Shown here piece by piece: positions 23,908-35,084 of a DNA stretch of 64,000 bases. The notes beneath the pieces were generated by a model. That model ran no database searches. It had not been told where the DNA came from and was given only the letters and a program-made list of their open reading frames with translations. Where the stretch lies: positions 1,984,001 to 2,048,000 of the forward strand of contig JARGXX010000088.1 of assembly GCA_030374765.1 (NCBI GenBank), in the 5' to 3' direction. The DNA comes from Agarophyton chilense. Lineage: Eukaryota; Rhodophyta; Florideophyceae; Gracilariales; Gracilariaceae. How positions within the stretch are numbered: position 1 is the first letter of the stretch; the number at the start of each line of letters is the position of its first letter. The position numbers and the translations under genes are program-made.

Positions 23908-24655
23908 GTGCCGACCAATCAGAATACGTTACACCTCCGACCCTCAGGCTCCAAAACAGCATATATGGTGCACTGATGAACCGGGTCAGACAACTCGGCT
24001 CTTGACCCTAACCACAAAAAAAACCTCCAAATTTCAGGCATGGGCCACAGCACTCTATGACAAGAGACTGAGTGCTGTGACTGCCCTGGGACCTAGGCAA
24101 GGCCGAGCTCGTGTGCAGGCCGCCATCGTAGTAACCCACTGAGTACCACGGATCTGGGAAAAGTCAGGTGCTGCGTGGTACACTGATCGTTTGACGGCGA
24201 TTCAGGAAGTCTTGAGGGTTTCCCAGACCTTATACCAGCAGACCTTGCTGTGCAGGGTCTGGGGCGGCCGCCGTGTCGTACCTCTGGGGGCTGGAAAGCG
24301 CTTGCTCCACTGCTTGTCAGGGAGTATTGCCGTGAGTAATAGCAAACCCATCCCAACAACCGGACGCGGGTTAAACGGCATACGGCTTGAAAACCGGCTG
24401 GGCACACTTCGTCCGTCACTTTTCAACAGATGTGTGTCGAGAGTCCCTGTGCTGCGCATGAGTTGCATTGGGTAATATAAGTCTTGCAGCTTTTTTTTAA
24501 TTAAGACAGCTGCATGCAACCAACCCCGGTGGGTGCGAAGCAACAAACTGCAACCAAAGATCAAACATTTTTCGTCACACGGTTTAGTTGTGTTTGTTTT
24601 TTATATTACATAAACTTTGTCGTAGATTCGAAGAGCTAGCACAAGCTCAAAAAAA
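23908..24655. other. Unassigned sequence upstream of the Helitron gene
   Basis: No gene is supported. The Helitron 5' terminus must lie in or left of this stretch, but no single TC start can be chosen by eye. Confidence 0.4.
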
Positions 24656-27600
24656 ATGAATAAGGAAGAAGAAGAGAGACAAAACTATGGAGGCGTGAGA
24701 TGGAGACGAAGAAGACGAGGTTCCGGAGAAAAGAGAGGCGCGACAATCGCAGGAGTGGAAGGACCCGAAAGAGTAACGGTTACTGTCAAAGATGCTCCAG
24801 ATGAAGTACAAGTAAACGAAACTGGTCAGTATGTGCAAGATCCAGTCGTCGTCGCGGATTTGAACGAAGATGAAATCATTACAGCTCCAATCATCGGTGG
24901 ATCACTTCCAAGTACCACGAGAACCACTGAAAACCACCCTCGGGCTAATGTCGAAGAAGAGATGCCTGCTCCGATGGAAGTTGAAGAAGATGAAATCACT
25001 CCAGCTCCCGCACCATCCGCTGAGTCAGAGCTTCAGCAGGTTCCTACTTTTGCTATTCATTCAGAAGAACAACAATCGCTCCAAGAGCTTGATTCGACCG
25101 TCATGCTGTTTGCCGGACGTCCAGATCGTGGATTGTATCGCGTTTACTACGCATGGGATTCCGATGCTGCTCAAGTATGGATTGATCCAGCCACTCATGC
25201 AAACATTCCTGAGTTTGAGACGTTGTCCACCGTAGGAACCCGCAGATGCAGATGATGCGGTGAGTTTTCACACACCTATGGTTCGTGTCCGTACGAAGAC
25301 TGGACGTTACGAATTCATAATTGCAAGTGGTGTGGGTGTGTGCTTTTAGGAAAAGAGGTACATGGAGTCTGTTGTGGCATGAAACGAAATTCAGGATGGG
25401 GGGTCACATTTCGTAGACGCCATACTAATGAAGAAATACGAAGCATATACCGTTCAAGAGCATTCCACTCGAACTCCTTAAACTTGAATACGCTTTTTGC
25501 CACCACTCAAGCGTTTATGGACATGTCCTATGTCACAGGATGTGGCCCTTCGTTTCTCAGACTAGAAGGAACTGCAGCACTCGCTCTCCCGGCACACAGA
25601 CAGAGCAGCACGCGGTATAGTTTTCTTTGGGGCGCAGGGCCTCCTTCTATGGATCCTGCTCACTATACACGAGCAAACCTGCGAGCGTTTATCCAAGACA
25701 TCAACGTGAAACACATGGTTCCGAGACTTTACGATGTGATTCGGCCCAAACCTGATGTGGTGCGAGAGCGGTATCGAGCGATGCTGACAACGGAGCAAAT
25801 GCAGGCACAAGAAGAAAATACGGTTGACTTAAGCTCGCAAGCTGCGAACGAGGGAGTGATAGTGCGCGGATATGAGGGCACCAGAACTGCAACAGTGTCT
25901 GGTGACAACGTAGGTGCAGGTCCGCTGTCCGAAGATGCTCCTGGAGCTGGACCATCCATGATGAGAACCTTCGTAGTCGATCCAGGCGGTCTGTACCATG
26001 TCGAGGCCCAGGTGCCGCAGTTGCCTGAGGGCACAGTTACGGAAGAACACGGAGCTATCACAGGCGACACGGAGCAAGCAGGGGCTGCAGTAAACTCAAA
26101 CAGCAACCCCTGAGTGCGGTATAAATTGCTGAAACCGTCTTCTATGCTAGCAGAGAGAGGTACATTTCCCCTTCTGTACCCGTATGGCGACGAGCATAAA
26201 CCGTTTGACCTGCGTTTGTATCTGCAAGCACGAAATGGTACGCAAGAAAGCTCAGGGCTCGGTTTCGATCAGTGGAATCTTCAGAAGCTTACTTGGGCAC
26301 AAAATGCAAAGCGTCGAATGTATTCAGATAACTTTTTGCTTAATAGTGGTCCATTAATGCAAATGTGGTTGCTTCGCACACAAACGAAAATTGAAGACAT
26401 GCGACTTCAATACCTAGAACGGCAGCAGCAAGCACGCATAGTTCAAGAGACGGAAATCGTTCAAGCGCAAAATCAATCGACTGGCGGAATGACTGACGCG
26501 CAATTCAGGCTTATGGGACGCATTTTGCTTCCTGATGACTCAGTGAACTCTTCTAAGTACTGTAAAAGTAAACGACAGGATGTGCAAGCCATTGTGGCAA
26601 GAAAAGGACCCCCTTCGCTATTCATCACCGTCACAATGAACGTATGGCGAGCGGATGTGAAGCGTTTAGGCATGGGGACGACTCATCGGAGTGCTTTCAC
26701 AGCACCAGCTAATCGTCCGCGCCCGTTTGACCGCCCAGACTTGATGGCCAGAGTTTACAACCAGTACATCAACGATATTGTGAAAGACCTCGGAAAGAAT
26801 TCAAAACAGTTATTTGGGTCCAAGTGCTTGGGACTTGCAGCAAAGCTGGAGTTTCAAGAACGAAACGTACCGCACCATCACATCCTGCTATGGTTAGAAG
26901 GAGGTGTAATAGAAGACGTAGATGCCATTGACAGTCTGATTCGAGCCGAAGTACCAAGTCCAGGGGAAGATGACGAACTGCGCGCCCTCGTTTTATCTAT
27001 GCACCGCCACCGCCACTCTTCATATTGTCTTAATCGTGCAGGTCGTTGCCGATTTGGGTACGATAGCACAATGATTGTCCAAGAAACATACATCTAAGAA
27101 GGAACAAACCGTGTTGTTTACCGAAGAAGAAATGAAGAAGATCTCAAAATCGTGCCATACAATCCTACACTCACTAAGAAGTACCGCTCACACATCAATG
27201 TAGAGCGCACGCAGGGTGGAGGAGCGGTAGCGTACCTCATGAAGTATGCTTTTAAGCAGCACAAAGCACAAGAAGTTGCTCTGAGTGTTAGCAACCAGAA
27301 TGAATCGGGTACAGATACCCAACAACCAGCTGTGGTGCAGAATGAAATCCGTGCCTACATGCGGGCACGAGTGGTGGGTGCCGTGAATGCTGCTTGGCGA
27401 ATCTTTGAGTTTCGTCACGTCTCCATTCTGCCCACTGTGGAGCGACTTGCAATACATTTGGAGGGAGAGAGAACTTTTGTTCTTCGCAGCCCTAATGACA
27501 TTCACACGGCTTCACAGCCATCAACACTGGAACGGTACTTTCAGAGACCTGAGACATATGCCAGTCTTGATTACCTCTCCTACTATGAAAAGGTGCGCCT

Positions 27601-28186
27601 GTATCGAACCCTCCTAACTAGTGTACTCAATCAGTTTGATGGAGACACTACTCAAGTGCCGAGAGACGATTGTGATCCGTCGATGTATGTCGTGGAGAGG
27701 TCAGAAGAGAATCAGTGCGTCGCCAGAATTCGAGCCGTCGTTCCTGCCGAAATAGAGCTTTTTTCACTGCGTTTATTACTTATGAATCGCGCCTCAAGTT
27801 CTTACGAAGATGCGAGGACCATTAACGGACAGCAGCTTTCCACATTTCGGGAAGCAGCGATGGCAAGCGGGCTGCTCAGTGAGGGTACCGAGTTTGCCAT
27901 TGCGTTTGAAGAGGCAGTTCAAATATACAGCACTTCATCTGAACTGCGGCGGTTGGTAGTTACGCTGTATCAGCAAGGCGCAGATGCAGAGAAAATGGTT
28001 GTTGATCACTGGAAGGCGCTGTGCAGCGATATTCACGCCGGGGATGAACAACAGAGAAAGCTGGAAATGTATCGACGAATTATTAGCATATCTGACCACC
28101 ATGGAGGTCGTTTTCTCCGTGAGCATAGCTTCTTTGTTCAATATATCCATAAAATGAGGAACAAACTGAGACTGATCGTGCAGTAG
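24656..28186 (+). pseudogene. Helitron Rep (HUH nuclease) part with N-terminal zinc knuckle
   Basis: One frame runs throughout, interrupted by in-frame stops at 25253, 26111 and 27095. An Arg-rich start (RWRRRRRGSG) and an acidic region are followed by a CCHC knuckle at about 25247-25291 (C-x2-C-x4-H-x4-C, with a stop codon at one spacer position). A Cys cluster (WCGCVLLG..VCCGMK) near 25328-25382 follows. The Helitron-like N domain leads into the Rep motifs: FITVTMNVW (26621), the HUH-like HHH in NVPHHHILLW (26873) and YLMKYAFK (27233), the two-tyrosine catalytic motif. Rep nicks and joins single-stranded DNA ends in rolling-circle transposition. The catalytic residues survive, but the protein cannot be made whole. 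Confidence 0.85.
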
Positions 28187-29760
28187 TCACTCGCCAATTA
28201 AGAGTGGTGCGAAATGCAAGCACACTGCAATCCAGGTATAATACATTGAAACCAACACAAAAACACGTCCTAGATACGATTGTGAATGCTTTAGAACTCC
28301 GACAGCAATCCGATCAAGATCGTCTGACCACTCCTGGAAACGTTTTCTTTATACAAGGATCTGCAGGCACTGGAAAGACGTATATGTTGAATTCGTTGCG
28401 GGATATATGTGAATCAAAAGGAATGCTAGTTGAATTGACAGCTACAACGGGAATCGCTGCATCCCTTTACGAGGGAGGTCGCACATTGCACAGTCTGCTT
28501 GGTTTGGGTGTGGGAGATAAAGACAGTACTACTACACAACTTTCACTGTTGTCCAAGTACGGTCCTCGGTCTCAACGAGCGGAGCTTTTGCGCAATCTAC
28601 AGCTACTCGTACTTGACGAGGTTTCGATGCTCTCCAGAAGGTTGTTTGAGCTCATGGACGTGCTACTCAAAGACTTGCGAAGTTCTCAAACACAAACGCA
28701 ACCGCCTTGTTTCGGTGGACTGTCTATAGTGTTCGCCGGCGACTACTCTTAGTTGCTTCCTGTTGTGCCTCAGTCGTACATGGAGCCTGAGGCGGGTGGG
28801 AACGTTCGAAGAGTGTATACAAACATTTTGAACGAGCTGCCATGGAAAAGCAATCTCTGGACAGATTCCTCTGTGCAAGTTCTTTATCTCACAGAAGAAG
28901 TTCGCCAAGAAGATGATCCAAGGTTTGCGGCTTTTTTGCGTGCCGTTGCGCGCAACACCATCTCGAGTACTATACCACCTCCACTGCAGTCCACTGGATT
29001 GATGCAAACCGCATATACGTTTGTGTGGAAGTAGGTCACGACGCGGCGCAAAGAAGATGTAGATCTCAGCAAAATGATAATTGCATCCACAAATCATTTA
29101 GTGGATGAACACAATACTGCTGCCCTGAATCTTTTTCCGGGTGAGCAAATCACTTTGCAATCCGCAACTACAGTACAGCCACTTCGAGCGCAGACTGCCG
29201 AGTCGGATATTTCGGACACTATTGTGCCTGAGTTTGCCTATGAATATGCTCCTACTGGTATCCCTCCACACAACCTGTGCCTCAAAATTGGTGTTCCTGT
29301 GATGGTTATTCGAAACGTTCTGCATCCAGTGTTGGTAAATGGAAAAAAGTTTGTCGTAGTTCGTGTGGATCTGTTTACGATGCATGTGGCAAGGTTCAAC
29401 GAAAACGGTCAAGTAATCGAGTCACAAGTGCTGCATCGCATTGATTTTGAGTTTTCCTTTGCAGACATTCCTATGATTCGAAGACAGTTCCCCATTCGAC
29501 TTGCATTTGCAGCAACAGTTCACAAAGAACAGGGAAAAACTCTGAACAATTTAGTTGTTGATGTGCGATCAAATTTCTTCTGTGCAGCTCAGCTGTATGT
29601 GGCGCTGTCACGAGTGCGAAGGAACGAGCATGTGTTGTTACTGCACGACTCTAGCCTTACGCCTGACAATCCACAGACGATACATCCGATGCCAGTTCCA
29701 CTAATCAATCCAGTGCTTCCTGAGGCTATAGAGTTTTGCAATCCTCACCCCACTACATAG
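28187..29760 (+). pseudogene. Helitron Pif1-like helicase part
   Basis: This part lies in the +1 frame relative to Rep, so a frame change lies near 28165-28185. Walker A is GSAGTGKT (28357) and Walker B is LVLDEVSM (about 28608-28631). AFAATVHKEQGKTL and the final YVALSRVRRNEHVLLL block mark the carboxy end of SF1B Pif1-type helicases. In-frame TAG stops occur at 28750 and 29032. The helicase would unwind donor DNA during strand transfer. Fusion of Rep and Pif1-like helicase on one gene is the hallmark of Helitrons. Confidence 0.88.
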
Positions 29761-29951
29761 ATATGCATCAGTGCTCAAACACTCAGCCAAAAGAAATGTT
29801 ATTCTTTTCTATTTGTTTTCGTGTAAACCTGTTTTGATCTTCAAACTTTTTCCCATTCCGGATTAGAGACGCACGGAGCCAAAAAAACTAAATCACCAAG
29901 ATAGTTTGAAACCAATTCATTCTCGTGCTACAAAGAGATATCCGGCGCCAC

Positions 29952-30191
29952 TGTGCGTGCCGCGGCCGCTACTAAGGCGCGCAGCGCCGCTAGCGGCCGT
30001 CAAGTTGCAAAGTCCGTCACTTGAAATCTACACTGCAAGTTATTGTATTGGCGGCAGTTCAAACGGAAATATGTGCGTGCCGCGGCCGCTGCTAAGGAAC
30101 GCAGCGCTGGTATTGGCAGTCAAGTTGCTCATTCCGTGCCTGTACGTCGACACTTCAAGTTACAGTTTCGGAGGCAGTTTGAACGGCATAA
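29952..30191. repeat. 120-bp tandem duplication
   Basis: Two adjacent units begin at 29952 and 30072, each starting TGTGCGTGCCGCGGCCGC and each ending near GGAGGCAGTTTGAACGG or its variant. They differ at a moderate number of sites. Each unit carries a GC-rich palindromic head and a more AT-rich body. It lies in the Helitron 3' region. Confidence 0.85.
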
Positions 30192-30501
30192 TATGCTACA
30201 ACTGCCCCATTGCTTTTAGAATAAAATGTCCTTAACCCAGCTCACCATACATTTCAGAGCTCAATTCACGATATATCTTTAATATATTGTGCGCCAGCTA
30301 ATGATAAACGGCACAGCGCTCTTAGTAGCCGATAACCTGCTATGATCCATCACTGTACGTCGACACTGTCAATAATAGAATCTTCAGCAAGTTTGGCCTT
30401 ATATTTCTGCAAAAGGCTACGCTTAGAGCTACAAACGCTACTAAAAGCTCAAGCATAGTATAATAAGCTTCATAGAAACAACATAGTCGAGCAGAACGAC
30501 C

Positions 30502-30556
30502 GCGGCGCGCAGCGCCGCCTGCGGCCGAAGGCCGCTCTCTCTTGTAATTGAGCTAA
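30502..30556 (+). repeat. Double GC hairpin and candidate Helitron 3' end
   Basis: GCGGCGC-GCA-GCGCCGC (about 30502-30518) is followed at once by GCGGCC-GAA-GGCCGC. CTAA then T at 30553-30557 fits the CTRR/T rule. The gap of about 17 nt is longer than the usual 10-12. Confidence 0.45.
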
Positions 30557-30942
30557 TGATTGTATAAAGGATATACTTTTGAAACAGTGATATTGACTTC
30601 CTGGTTTTTATTTGTTGTGAAATGTGCTCTACAGTACGTGAAATGCCTTTTTGGCGCAGTTCTTGTCAAGGGATTTATTTTTGAAACGCACTGTATGCTA
30701 CCGAGTAAAGAAATTTTTTTTTCTGCTATCTGTGCGTCGAATATCCGAGTATTTTCACCCCTCGCTTGCCCTGAAGCATACTGCGAATGGTACAGCGCGT
30801 TGTCAACTCTGCAGTTGCGTTCTGTCCAGGTTTGAGACAACCTTCAGTGTGCACCCGCACGATTGCTTCTTTGTCAAACGTACCACCGCCATCGGCACGC
30901 ATTCCCCCTGTGTACTTCTCGCGTGCCCCAATCTCCATCATC
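30557..30942 (+). promoter_or_regulatory. CAND1 upstream region
   Basis: This is the only space available for the CAND1 promoter and 5' leader if the Helitron ends at 30556. No TATA box can be placed with confidence. The CAND1 frame is open back to 30787, which would add 52 residues, but that part has no similarity to CAND1 and is most likely leader. Confidence 0.35.
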
Positions 30943-33900
30943 ATGTCTTCCGCCTTTTCCATTCGCGGCATATTGGAAAAGATGGACAGTTCTGACTCTG
31001 ATTATCGTTACATGGCTACTTCGGATCTACTTACTCAGTTGCAGACATCATCCATCCGCGCCGATCACGAAACCCAACGACGACTGTCAAAAGCCGTTCT
31101 AAAACTCCTCAAGGATACGAACACCGAAGTTCAAGCTTTGGCAACAAGGTGTCTTCCTTATCTTACCCTTTCTGTCAATACAAACAACTGCGCCTACATC
31201 ATCGAAAGACTGCTCGACCATCTCTTACAAACATCTCAATCTAATGCAAAACGCTCCGCGTGCGATAGTCTGAAAGCTATGCGCGATGTTTCGTCATTGG
31301 CTTTGAAATCTATTCTCAATCAACTATCACCCACACGCTCTAACACTGTCGCAGTGATTAACTTGGTTATACCTCGACTCATACCACCCATATCTAATCT
31401 CAGTGCTATTGCAGATTCCACTGATGTTTTGATCGAATCTTTGGAGCTTTTGTATGAAATTCTGTCTCGTATGGCCCCTTTGTGTGCCCAATACAACTCA
31501 AGTATTACCACTGCCTTATTTAAACAAACAGCTTCAGAAAATCCTCTGGTAAGAAAGAGAGCCATCGCTTGTATCGGTGTTCTTACTGCTGCTTGTGAAA
31601 ATGAGTTATTCAAAACAATTGTGGATAACGTTATGATACAGCTCCAAAGTCCTCAGAGTGAACAGCAAGTCAGGACGGGCGTGCAAACAATTCGCGCATT
31701 GTCTCGAAACTCTGGGCATCGATTGGGTCCTTACTTGGAGATCTTGGCTCCTATTTTATTTGACTATGCTGTGCGAGACAAGCAAGAAGAAAATAATGAT
31801 TTGAGTGAAAATTGTTTGCTTGCCTTGGAATCGTTTTCTCTCAGATGCCGACGAGAAATGATTCCCTTCGCGAAAACCTTGTCAAATTGCGTCATTATAC
31901 TTGCAAAGTATGACCCGAACTATGTCGATGACCATGATGATCGTGACGATGATACTGATCAACACCATCGGAACGACGGCATGGAAGAAGACGATGATAT
32001 AAATGACCAATTCGATGACGATGATTATTCGGATGATGATGATACTAGTTGGAAGGTGAGAAGAGCTGCAGTAAAGTGTTTGCATGCTGTCATTGCTTCT
32101 CAGTTATGTTCTGCCGATCACATATGTTCCACGTTTGGACCGTTCTTGGTATCGCGCTTCAAGGAAAGGGAAGAGCAGGTCAAACTGGATGTATTTAGTG
32201 CCTTTATTGATTTGTTAAGAATGTGCGCCTCCCAAACAACACCTGCAACCACATCAATGGTTACCGGTCCTGGTGGTGGCACCACCACGGATCATATGGC
32301 TGTTGACTCTTCCCACGAAACTGGAGCGGAACTGGCTCCGTTGTACGATGATGCTCCTCGGATAATTCGTAGGATTAAGATTGAACTTGGTTCTCGCTCT
32401 GCAAAGGTCCGTATCAAAGCCATGACGGTGACAAGAGAGGTTGTATCAGCCATGCCTTCCATTGCAGCTTCGCTGGTTGGGAAGATTCTCAAAGAGGTGG
32501 ACCAAGGACTATCTGATACCGGTACTGCCATGAAAACAGAGGCCTTACTTTTTCTTCGAGAAGTTATTGAGAGAGGAGGTGCCGAAGCTTTGAAGGAGCA
32601 TATTCAAATCGTTATAACACGGGTCCTGGCAGGAACCAATGATCGATACTATAAGGTAACCGCCGAATGTATGAGATTTTGCAGCTCGGCTCTTGTGGCG
32701 TTCGGTCATGCCTCTCCAGAATGCAAGTCCATGATGTCGCCGATTGCCGGTCATATATATGATGCTGCAATGCGTAGAGCAACCGCACAGGATCAGGACT
32801 CTGAGGTGAAAGAAGCGGCAGTACATTGCCTTGGAAGCGCGGTTTCAGAGTTTGGAAGCGATCTCGGATCTCAACGTCTCGGGGAGATTGCAAACGTTTT
32901 ATGCGATCGATTGAGAATTGAGGTTACTCGATTGGCTACCGTACGAGCCCTGGGAGTTATTGCGCTTTCGGAAGCTGCAGAAATACTTACTCCGAAAATG
33001 AGCGACATTGTGCGAACGCTGAGCACTTTTCTTCGAAAAAACAATCAGATTCTTCGTATTGCTGCATTGGAGTTTCTTTGTATTGTTCCGGATTTACCTG
33101 CTGAAAACGATGTGGATCTCATCACCAATTTGAGTGAGTTGATTTCCGACGTGGATTTGACAGTCACTCACCTTGCACTCAAGCTCACCAGCAATCTTGT
33201 TAAGTCGCGGGTGGCTGAAATTGTTAGTCTTGTTGCGGTTCCGAATTCGATATATCCAAAGGCGATTTCATTGTCTACTTCCCTACTGCTTCAGGGAAGA
33301 GCAATTGATAGCCTGCTCCTGTTTTTGCGGTCATTGGCAGAAGTTGATACGGAACCGTTAAATGTACAAAAGATGCTTGACGACTTGAAGAAACAAATTG
33401 CGAACGCTTCTTTAAGCTCAAGTGCTTCAGGTCTTTCGGCGTCATCAGTTTATTGCGTTGCAAAATGCGTGGTTGCCATATGCGATGCCTCAGATGCGCA
33501 ACTCCGAGCCCAAATCGCTCAGAGCATTGTGTCAAATGTGACTTCAGAGGATTTGCATACAAAAGTTTTTTCGTTAGCATGCCTTGGGGAGTTTGGAAGA
33601 GGATCCACCCTTCTTAACGACGCAGAGGAAAAGGAACTTATCAAAAATGCTCTTTTGACAGCTCTTGAATCACAACACGAAGAGGTCAGAACCACTGCTG
33701 CGCTAGCGCTGGGGGCGCTTTCTTCTGCGGATGGCTCCAGCGGCTTACCGGCTCTCCTTTCTCAGCTCAGTGAAAGACCTCACCAACAATATTTACTACT
33801 TTATTCGCTGAAAGAGGCCATTTCATCCTCCAAACAGGCTGATATTGATCCTATGACGAAGCAATTAGTGTCAGTATTACTTTCGCAACCACATACTTTC

Positions 33901-34884
33901 GTGGAAGGAAATGGTGCTCATAGTTCCCAGAACGAGAAACTTGGCTCGACAAGTTCAGAAGAAGAGAGTGTACGAACGGCGACAGCGGAATGCCTCGCTC
34001 TACTTTCTCATGCCTCACCGCATGAAGTGCTAGGTAGCATGAGAGAAGCGGCGAAGTCGCAATCATCTGACATTCGGGCTGTTGTTGCCGCGGCGATCAA
34101 ATTTGCCGTAACGTCATACTCTGCAAATGACCTCCTCTTTGTTAACATGAGATCTAACATGGATGCTTTTATTGCCCTACTTGGTGATAGTGAAGTGATT
34201 GTTGCTAAGAATGCGCTTCAAGCAATCAACGCAATAGCTAAGTCTCGACCGCAATTATTGGCACCCCATCTGGAAACCATATTACCCCTGGTGTATGCCC
34301 GAACTATCAAAGACAAGGATTTAGTTCGAATTGTTGACCTTGGTCCCTTTAAGCACGAAGAAGATTACGGGCTCGATCTGAGAAAGTCTGCGTTTGACTG
34401 CATCCGAGCGTTCTTGAGCGGTCCATTGCATTTGCGTATTCCATTTATTGGGATGCTGGACCAAGTTATGAGAGGGCTAAGGGATCACGCCGATGTCCGT
34501 TCAATTGCCCAGTTGATTCTTGCAATCGCTGCTACGTCTGAAATGGCACCGCAAATAGTGGAAATCATGGATGTCATTATCAGAGAGCTTGGGGCAACTT
34601 TTAACGAAAAACTAAAGGACAACGCCGTCCGTCAGGAAATTGAAAGGTACGAAGAATCTATTCGAGGAGCAATGCGTGCGGTCCGAATGATGGAAAACGT
34701 GCCAGAAATTCGCGCTGATCAACGTTTTCAGACGCTTTTGACCAACGTCGTGCAGAGGAACTTTGCGGAGAAATATGAGGCAGTCGGAAAGAGCGAGATA
34801 GAAATCATGACGTTGGGCTCGGTATCTAGGTCAGAGAACATTCGGCGACCGCGTACGTCAGGCAAAAGCTTGTATTTAGACTAG
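30943..34884 (+). CDS. CAND1: Cullin-associated NEDD8-dissociated protein 1
   Basis: It encodes a 1,313-residue HEAT-repeat protein (animal and plant CAND1 are about 1,220-1,230). CAND1 binds cullin-RBX1 cores lacking NEDD8 and swaps substrate receptors of SCF and related ubiquitin ligases, in nucleus and cytosol. The start at 30943 was chosen because SIRGILEKMDSSDSDYRYMA matches the known amino terminus; an in-frame ATG at 30787 adds residues with no counterpart. HEAT repeats fill the protein. The acidic loop (about residues 324-369, many Asp, ending DDDDTSWKVRRAAVKCL) matches the same loop in human CAND1. The TIP120 carboxy domain begins near residue 1068 and holds the conserved GPFKHEEDYGLDLRKSAFDC block. 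There is no intron or break. It converges on MAEA. Identification is firm; function is from family knowledge. Confidence 0.97.
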   Translation: MSSAFSIRGILEKMDSSDSDYRYMATSDLLTQLQTSSIRADHETQRRLSKAVLKLLKDTNTEVQALATRCLPYLTLSVNTNNCAYIIERLLDHLLQTSQSNAKRSACDSLKAMRDVSSLALKSILNQLSPTRSNTVAVINLVIPRLIPPISNLSAIADSTDVLIESLELLYEILSRMAPLCAQYNSSITTALFKQTASENPLVRKRAIACIGVLTAACENELFKTIVDNVMIQLQSPQSEQQVRTGVQTIRALSRNSGHRLGPYLEILAPILFDYAVRDKQEENNDLSENCLLALESFSLRCRREMIPFAKTLSNCVIILAKYDPNYVDDHDDRDDDTDQHHRNDGMEEDDDINDQFDDDDYSDDDDTSWKVRRAAVKCLHAVIASQLCSADHICSTFGPFLVSRFKEREEQVKLDVFSAFIDLLRMCASQTTPATTSMVTGPGGGTTTDHMAVDSSHETGAELAPLYDDAPRIIRRIKIELGSRSAKVRIKAMTVTREVVSAMPSIAASLVGKILKEVDQGLSDTGTAMKTEALLFLREVIERGGAEALKEHIQIVITRVLAGTNDRYYKVTAECMRFCSSALVAFGHASPECKSMMSPIAGHIYDAAMRRATAQDQDSEVKEAAVHCLGSAVSEFGSDLGSQRLGEIANVLCDRLRIEVTRLATVRALGVIALSEAAEILTPKMSDIVRTLSTFLRKNNQILRIAALEFLCIVPDLPAENDVDLITNLSELISDVDLTVTHLALKLTSNLVKSRVAEIVSLVAVPNSIYPKAISLSTSLLLQGRAIDSLLLFLRSLAEVDTEPLNVQKMLDDLKKQIANASLSSSASGLSASSVYCVAKCVVAICDASDAQLRAQIAQSIVSNVTSEDLHTKVFSLACLGEFGRGSTLLNDAEEKELIKNALLTALESQHEEVRTTAALALGALSSADGSSGLPALLSQLSERPHQQYLLLYSLKEAISSSKQADIDPMTKQLVSVLLSQPHTFVEGNGAHSSQNEKLGSTSSEEESVRTATAECLALLSHASPHEVLGSMREAAKSQSSDIRAVVAAAIKFAVTSYSANDLLFVNMRSNMDAFIALLGDSEVIVAKNALQAINAIAKSRPQLLAPHLETILPLVYARTIKDKDLVRIVDLGPFKHEEDYGLDLRKSAFDCIRAFLSGPLHLRIPFIGMLDQVMRGLRDHADVRSIAQLILAIAATSEMAPQIVEIMDVIIRELGATFNEKLKDNAVRQEIERYEESIRGAMRAVRMMENVPEIRADQRFQTLLTNVVQRNFAEKYEAVGKSEIEIMTLGSVSRSENIRRPRTSGKSLYLD

Positions 34885-35084
34885 ATGTCACGGAGAGTAT
34901 CCGATGAGTGTTTTGCGCATGCCGAGCTCTTGGAAGAAAGCTGTGTCACACTAGAAAGGTAAAGTCGTTGATGCAGCACATCGCTGTGCGGATCATCAAC
35001 CTCCAGTTATAACGAGTAGGTGGGTACGTGTGGATATACAAGGAACTTTGTACTCATGCAACTGACGATATTTGTTCTAAAAGG
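34885..35084. terminator. Shared 3' intergenic region of two convergent genes
   Basis: Only 200 bp separate the stop codons of CAND1 and MAEA. Both transcripts must end here or overlap. No clear AATAAA is seen on the plus strand. Confidence 0.4.

Larger units (their letters stand above)
24656..30556 (+). mobile_element. Helitron (rolling-circle transposon), decayed
   Basis: A long Rep-helicase gene (24656-29760) is followed by a 3' region with GC-rich hairpins. The proposed 3' end is CTAA at 30553-30556, about 17 nt after the hairpin GCGGCC-GAA-GGCCGC (about 30520-30535), followed by T as Helitron ends require. The 5' end is not located. The gene has five in-frame stops and one frame change in about 5.1 kb, so the copy is dead but fairly young. 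Its right end lies less than 400 bp from the CAND1 start codon. Confidence 0.8.

Noticed and set aside
24191-24564. Overlapping open frames on both strands before the Helitron
   Set aside because: No recognisable domain, both strands equally open, GC-rich patch; treated as chance.
30787-30942. Upstream in-frame ATG giving a 52-residue CAND1 extension
   Set aside because: The extension resembles nothing in CAND1, while the residues from 30943 match the known amino terminus. A targeting peptide is not expected for CAND1.
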